The notes below the pieces were generated by a model. That model was not told the DNA's origin, did no database searches, and was given only the letters and a program-made list of their open reading frames with translations. A stretch of DNA of 64,000 nucleotides from Chrysophaeum taylorii (lineage: Eukaryota; Sar; Pelagophyceae; Pelagomonadales; Pelagomonadaceae): positions 186,001 through 250,000 of the forward strand of contig JAQMWT010000391.1 of assembly GCA_029834535.1 (NCBI GenBank), in the 5' to 3' direction. Position 1 is the first letter of the stretch, and every line of letters starts with the position of its first letter. Of the stretch, positions 59,214 through 64,000 are shown in pieces. A program made the translations under genes and the position numbers.

Positions 59214-60452
59214 TCAGAACTCGACGTCGGCTTGGTCGCACGCGGCGCCCCAGGAATCGAGGTCGTAGCCGAGGCGGCGGACAGAGTCACCCCAGTCGCG
59301 GACGAGGGCCGCGTGGGCCGCCGGTTCGAAGTGGTGGTCGCAGTATGCGAGGAGGTACTTGGCGTTTGGGTCGGGGTGGACGTCGGGGTAGTTGGTCGGG
59401 AGGCGGGGGTCTTGAGGATCGAGGCCGAGCCAGTTCCAGAGGGTATTCAAGACGGTGCGGGGGTGCGAGGTAAGGTGTTCGAGATTGACGAGGCGAACGT
59501 GCTGGAGGTGGGGAGCGTCGAGGCGCATATAAAATGAAACGGCAACCCAGTGCGCGACGAGGTCGTGGAGGGACATGGCCTCGCACTCTCGCCAATTTCG
59601 GAGCGCGAGAGCGGTCGCGATCGGGTGTCGGTTTAGAAAGACGAACTTCGCCGCGCCGTCGATGTTGCCAAAGTCGGGGGGGTCGGGGCTCCAACAGCGG
59701 TGCGCCTCGCAGCGGCCGAGGTTGACGAGGGCCTGGAGGAACCTGGAGACGACGGCGTTTGGCGGCGACTTTTCGAGCAGAATTCGAACGTTATCGTCGA
59801 CGAGTTTTTGCTCGGTCCAGTAGTAGCCAAAGCTGTTGAGGACGCGGGCCTGCGAGGCCGCCGACAGCTCGGGGCGGGTTTCGGTCCAGTGGACCTCGAC
59901 GTCGGGGCCGAGGGCATAGCGGCCGACGCCGGCGTCCAACTCGGGTTTCGAGGCGCGGACGGTTTTCTTCAAAAAGAAAACCTCGCTCAAGACGTCGCGG
60001 ACGTGCTGCGACAGGTTGTTGTCGACGCGGCGCACGGGCTGGCCGACCCCAAAGGTTGGATAGACGTCCTGGACGAAGGCGCCCTCGCTAAAGTCGGCGG
60101 AGGAACCTTCGAAAGCTGCGATCGAGGGATGCGCCTTGAGCAGGTCCCAGAGCAGCGTCGTTCCCGAGCGGTGGTGTCCGCCCACAAACACGACGTCCTT
60201 GCGTCGCAGCACCTCCTGCCACTCGCCGGGGGACCACCCCAAGCGCTTGAACCGCCGCGGCACCAACCACGAGATCCCGAAGGTTCGGCAGGCTTCGTGG
60301 ATGCGCTTGACGCACATCGTGCACACGCCCGCCAGCACGATGATCGCAGCGCGACGAGGAGGAGGAGGAGGAGAAGACGACCGCGGGGCCTCCTCCTCGG
60401 GTTTGGGGGCTTGTCGTCGTCGTCGTCGCATGCCCCAAGCTAGGTCTATCAT
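59214..60452 (-). CDS. Sulfotransferase family protein, type II membrane
   Basis: 412 residues. A cytosolic basic/Pro-rich tail is followed by one hydrophobic anchor (AAIIVLAGVCTMCV, about 35-48), then a lumenal catalytic domain, the layout of Golgi sulfotransferases. The PAPS 5'-phosphosulfate loop is VVFVGGHHRSGTTLLWDLLK (about 90). The 3'-phosphate site is AKFVFLNRHPIATALALRNW (about 270). LLEKSPPNAVVSRFL and a late VRLVNLEHLTSHP segment complete the fold. The acceptor is unknown; a surface polysaccharide or glycoprotein is likely. The start could be MIDLAWG or MRRRRRQ seven codons on. It is divergent from the ZIP gene with about 51 bp between starts. Confidence 0.85.
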   Translation of the reverse strand: MIDLAWGMRRRRRQAPKPEEEAPRSSSPPPPPRRAAIIVLAGVCTMCVKRIHEACRTFGISWLVPRRFKRLGWSPGEWQEVLRRKDVVFVGGHHRSGTTLLWDLLKAHPSIAAFEGSSADFSEGAFVQDVYPTFGVGQPVRRVDNNLSQHVRDVLSEVFFLKKTVRASKPELDAGVGRYALGPDVEVHWTETRPELSAASQARVLNSFGYYWTEQKLVDDNVRILLEKSPPNAVVSRFLQALVNLGRCEAHRCWSPDPPDFGNIDGAAKFVFLNRHPIATALALRNWRECEAMSLHDLVAHWVAVSFYMRLDAPHLQHVRLVNLEHLTSHPRTVLNTLWNWLGLDPQDPRLPTNYPDVHPDPNAKYLLAYCDHHFEPAAHAALVRDWGDSVRRLGYDLDSWGAACDQADVEF

Positions 60453-60503
60453 GGAAAAACCGTGTTGTAATTTGGGACACTATCTATCGCAACACCAACA
60501 AGA

Positions 60504-61508
60504 ATGTCGCTCAGCAATGCCCAGCTCGGCTTCATCCTCGTGTTGTGCGCCGGCTCGGCGACGGGCCTCGGCGCGGCCGTTGTGTTTTCGGAAAGGCTCG
60601 TCAAGCTCGCATCAAAACAAGTTCTCGCCGCCGCACTCGCCGTCTCGGCTGGGGTCATGTTGTACGTGAGCTTCATCGAAATTTTTGTCAAGTCGCAGAT
60701 GGCCTTCGAGGCACCTTTCGGCGCATCGGACGCCTACCTCTCGGCGACGGCGAGCCTCTTCGCGGGGATGCTCTTCATGGCGGGCGTCGACGCTCTCGTC
60801 CACAAGCTCGACCCCAATCGCGACGCCTGCCACTCGGCGGACCCCTGCCAGTTCATAGCCAGCGAGGTCGACGAGAGCCTCGCCGTCGTCGTCGACAAAC
60901 CTCACGGCGGCCCGGGCGCCCCCGACCGCTCCCCGACGGCTTCTCAGACCGACTCGGCCAGCCCGACCGACACGGTCGACGTATCTATCGAAGCCGGAGA
61001 CCCCCTTCGCCTAATTAACAAGGACAAGGACGCGCCCGACTCTTCGCAACAGCTCGAGCGCATGGGCCTCCTCACCGCCCTCGCGATCGGCCTCCACAAC
61101 TTTCCCGAGGGCCTCGCTACCTTTGTCGGGACTCTTGATAGCCCCGCGGTCGGCGGCGCCCTGGCCGTTGCCATCGCCATACACAACATCCCCGAGGGCC
61201 TCTGCGTTGCGATGCCGATTTACTTCTCGACGGGATCCCGCTGGAAAGCCTTTCGCTGGGCCCTCCTCTCCGGCGTCTCAGAGCCCATCGGTGCCGGCCT
61301 CGGCTGGCTCGTCCTCGGCGACACCGTCAACGAGGTCGCCTACGGCATCGTCTTCGGGATGGTCGGCGGCATGATGGTCGCAATTTGCCTCCACGAACTC
61401 ATCCCCACGGCACACCGCTACGATCCTAACGACAAAATCGTCACCAAAGCCATCGCCGCCGGCATGCTCGTCATGGCCGCCTCCTTGTGCCTCTTCGTCT
61501 ACGGCTAA
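60504..61508 (+). CDS. ZIP-family zinc/divalent metal transporter
   Basis: 334 residues, with helices at about 8-27, 38-58 and 80-96, a cytosolic variable loop (about 110-185, with His/Asp/Ser), then the C-terminal five-helix bundle. The metal path is marked by AIGLHNFPEGLATFVG (about 195) and AIAIHNIPEGLCVAMP (about 223), the paired HNxPEG motifs of ZIP helices 4 and 5. A further acidic ICLHELIPTAHRY (about 300) is typical of the ZupT/ZIP-I like group. It moves zinc or iron into the cytosol. It starts MSLSNAQLGFILV and ends LFVYG. Confidence 0.93.
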   Translation: MSLSNAQLGFILVLCAGSATGLGAAVVFSERLVKLASKQVLAAALAVSAGVMLYVSFIEIFVKSQMAFEAPFGASDAYLSATASLFAGMLFMAGVDALVHKLDPNRDACHSADPCQFIASEVDESLAVVVDKPHGGPGAPDRSPTASQTDSASPTDTVDVSIEAGDPLRLINKDKDAPDSSQQLERMGLLTALAIGLHNFPEGLATFVGTLDSPAVGGALAVAIAIHNIPEGLCVAMPIYFSTGSRWKAFRWALLSGVSEPIGAGLGWLVLGDTVNEVAYGIVFGMVGGMMVAICLHELIPTAHRYDPNDKIVTKAIAAGMLVMAASLCLFVYG

Positions 61509-61848
61509 CCGCGCTCCTCGAGCCTACCACCGACATTTGCGAACTTTCTTTCTCACCTCGCACACCTTTTTTGTCTCGAGCCGCCCGGTCCAGTCCGCCG
61601 CCTTGCAGCGGGCGAGTGTTCCGCGCGACGTCGCACGTTCCGGTGATATCTCGACACTACGCCCTTTCTCTTCTTCTCCTTCTCCTTCTTCTTCTTCTCT
61701 CTTTAGAAGAGGAGAACGCACCCGATCCTATCTTCTTCTTGACACTCTTTGTCGGACGGGCACGAGCCCTTTCCTTACTCTTCTTTCTCGCCCTCGGTCT
61801 TCACGTCTCTACAACATTATTATTGACACATACCAGTGTCGTTATTTA

Positions 61849-61942
61849 TGCCAACCTACGCCGGGAGGGCGGATGCCGTCTCAGGGCTCAGGATTTATGA
61901 GGTACCGTCCTCCATCGCTACCATGCGGTCGGCGATCAGGGT
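61849..61942 (-). repeat. Right copy of the 94-bp inverted repeat
   Basis: TGCCAACCTACGCCGGGAGG ... GATCAGGGT, reverse complement of 58765-58858 with two mismatches (near 61919 and 61925). It lies 340 bp downstream of the ZIP stop. Confidence 0.95.
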
Positions 61943-63724
61943 GTGCCGAGGCTCATAGAACTATAACCTTGTTCTCAGATCCTAACTTACCAGACTCGCA
62001 CGATAAGGCGGGATGGTTCTTCCGTTCTTTGACCACCGTACTTCAGAATCCTATAGAGGGCACTTTCGCTTGACTTGTTAGATTCCGCATTTTTTTCTCT
62101 GAAGACGGAGGTTCGGCGAGTTCGTGATCGAGGGGCGATAGCAAACAGCGGCAGACACGGCTGTATGAAGCAAGCAACCCGACCCGACCCCCGGCGCTTC
62201 TATCAGAGCGGTGCTTCTGCTCTCGTTATTGTGCGGTTGATATGAGTCCCGTCCGCCCCTTTTTATCCAGGACTCCACTCCCAACTCGAAAGGCCTGCAG
62301 ACCTGCGGTCTCGGGTGCATACTCACAACTGTTTGCGGTAAAAAGTGGGTCGGCTTCTCCGGACCTGCCTAATTGCCCAGTCATTTCCGCTACATTAGGG
62401 CCTACTGTCACAGCAACCACCCCGGAATTAATGCCGAAGTGGAGGAGAACGTCCAAGATGATCCCTTGGCACCCACTATCGGGCTGCTGGGGTCGTTCGT
62501 CTACATCCAGCTATTTTTATTGCTATGCGAATTCCCGGGTGTTGAAGTTTGCCGTCCGGCGGCCGATTATCATGTCGGACGCGTGCACCGAAGCGAACCA
62601 CACTGGAGGCACTTGTACAGTCACCCCCGCGGAGGCCCAAACGAAATTCCAGTGCGGATCCCCCTCCTCAAAAAATGTGGTAAATGCGGGTAATGGTCGA
62701 ATCTGGTTTTGAACCACAGTTTGCCCCTCACGAGGTGACCCTGCCCTTGGTCCCCCCAATCCCCTGCACTCTGACTGCACAACAAACGTCTTCCCCTTGT
62801 TATTTATTAGCAGTCGACCTTCTTACATACCAGTACAATTGTATTAAAGGAGTTAAACGTTATTTTTAAACATCTCTCGGTGACAGATGACGATTCCATC
62901 TGGGCAGCTGGTGTTTATGTGAAGTTTCGTGCAAGTGTACATGCAATGTTTTTCGACGAACGGACCTCCATTTGTATGAAAGCGTTTGCGCGTGCAAAGT
63001 GATGTATAGTTTCCTTCACGAGATGTTGGGTTGCACTTGAACTCAGATTTCGACCATCTGCCGCTCAGTAACCGCCGACGAAACTTCGAGTCCAAGTTAG
63101 CTGTCTCGCTGTCCGAATGGCCATTGCGCAAAGACCCAGCTCCGCCGCCGCCGCTCGGAGGAGAACCAGCCGACATTCAGATAACACGAAGAACGCAAGC
63201 GACGGCGAGGATGACGACGAGACGCCGAAGCTTAGTCCCCTGCCACCCCTCTTGCCTTGCGAATCTGGCGACTTCGGCCTCTTCCTTCCGCTCGCCCCCT
63301 CTCCCGCCAAGCCAACGAGGTTGAGGTGTGCCTCGCGGCGTTAGCGAGCAAACTCGTCCGCTCGATGTCGAAGCCCATTCGTGTTCTATACGCGTCTCCT
63401 GCGCGCTCCATCGGAGGTCTTGTCCCCATGGAAGTGACCTCGGCGGATTCATCCTATCCTAAGCAAAGAAAGAAAACGTGCTAGGTTTTTTTTTTTTTTT
63501 GCAGGCTGCTAGCTGCGGCTTGCTCTTTGGGGCTCGTGCTCTATCATCGCCACGTAGTCTGGTCCACTTACATTTTCCCAAATGACGAAACAGGTTATAG
63601 TTACATTGCCCACGCGGACTGCCACGAACAGGTTACTACTACGCTATGTGCCAATGAGTCTGTCGCAGAGCACACCGTGAATTGGGGGGAAAGACTGCGA
63701 CCTCTATCACGAATGCGCATCCTT

Positions 63725-63774
63725 ACAACGCGAGGTCGTACGTAAGACGACAACGCGAGGTCGTACGTAAGACG
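63725..63774 (+). repeat. 25-bp exact tandem duplication
   Basis: ACAACGCGAGGTCGTACGTA plus AGACG occurs twice without a mismatch. No gene is called here. Confidence 0.9.
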
Positions 63775-64000
63775 CCACGCGTGTCGCGCGGCGAGGTTGC
63801 CGCCGTCCGATCCATCTTAGTGAGTACCACGTTGTCAACGCGCAACGAGCTCATTTGCGTCAGCACAGCGCCGTCGCCGCTAGGACTTGGTGATCCCGGA
63901 AGTTGTCGCACCACCGTCGTCAACTGCCGACTGGACCACCCCCTCCAAAAAAATACAAAACAAAATCCGTTGTGATCCGTTGTTCACGTATCGAGAGGAA

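Larger units (their letters stand above)
61509..64000. other. Region with no confident gene
   Basis: Frames here are short and low in recognisable content. A 156-codon plus-strand frame at 62242-62712 (VSGAYSQLFAVKSG, TCTVTPAEAQTKFQCG) has plausible composition but no family. 62700-63000 is AT-richer. A 25-bp exact tandem duplication lies at 63725-63774. Confidence 0.4.

Noticed and set aside
1-64000. CRISPR arrays, bacterial operons, rRNA genes
   Set aside because: No regularly spaced direct repeats of CRISPR form and no rRNA-like segments were seen; genes and introns are eukaryotic.

Overview
This 64 kb window comes from the nuclear genome of a GC-rich, gene-dense microbial eukaryote. Most genes are single long exons on both strands. 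The introns that can be proved by restored frame and motif are very short (41-53 nt, GT-AG), seen in eIF3a, mitochondrial uL23, a histidine phosphatase, a decayed metallopeptidase and a Crypton element. The gene set (V-ATPase subunit C, gamma-tubulin complex component, exocyst Sec3, PRIM2, eIF3a, an IQM-like protein otherwise known mainly from plants, gametolysin-type M11 peptidase, ammonium and ZIP transporters) suggests a unicellular alga, most likely a stramenopile or another alga with a secondary plastid. That lineage call is an inference and no organism-specific marker was found.

Layout. 0-1.5 kb: a short repeat pair and an uncertain reading frame. 1.7-20 kb: conserved housekeeping genes: V-ATPase C, a compact same-strand trio (gamma-tubulin complex protein, STK19-like, SLC35B1-like), a double tetraspanin-like protein, eIF3a with a repetitive C terminus, an IQM-like protein and Sec3. 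19.6-23 kb: an amidoligase-family protein divergent from Sec3, then a methyltransferase. 23-27.7 kb: non-LTR retrotransposon (LINE) 3' remnants around two unknown genes. 27.7-30.2 kb: a coiled-coil protein, uL23m and an F-box protein. 31.1-33.8 kb: a Crypton-type tyrosine-recombinase transposon with a GCR1-like C-terminal domain and two introns. 33.8-36.3 kb: decayed DNA with a near-perfect 145-bp palindrome. 36.4-39.9 kb: PRIM2, a histidine phosphatase and a coiled-coil protein. 40-43.1 kb: a frameshifted gametolysin-like metallopeptidase pseudogene with duplicated C-terminal modules. 43.5-46 kb: two secretory-pathway genes whose start codons are 15 bp apart. 47.2-48.9 kb: a tetraspanin-like protein and a HIRIP3/Chz-type histone chaperone. 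50-55 kb: a decayed Ty1/copia retrotransposon in visibly less GC-rich DNA, with a 36-bp minisatellite. 55.3-61.5 kb: ammonium transporter, archaeal-type 3-dehydroquinate synthase II, sulfotransferase and ZIP transporter; the last two lie between 94-bp inverted repeats. 61.5-64 kb: no confident gene.

The most striking observation is in the Crypton. One of its introns is exactly one copy of a tandem duplication (52-nt unit beside a 47-nt unit) that otherwise breaks the frame, which is what intron birth by tandem duplication of a splice-like GGT/AGG site should look like. The same element carries a G_GGC_CCC heptamer exactly where the reading frame changes by -1.
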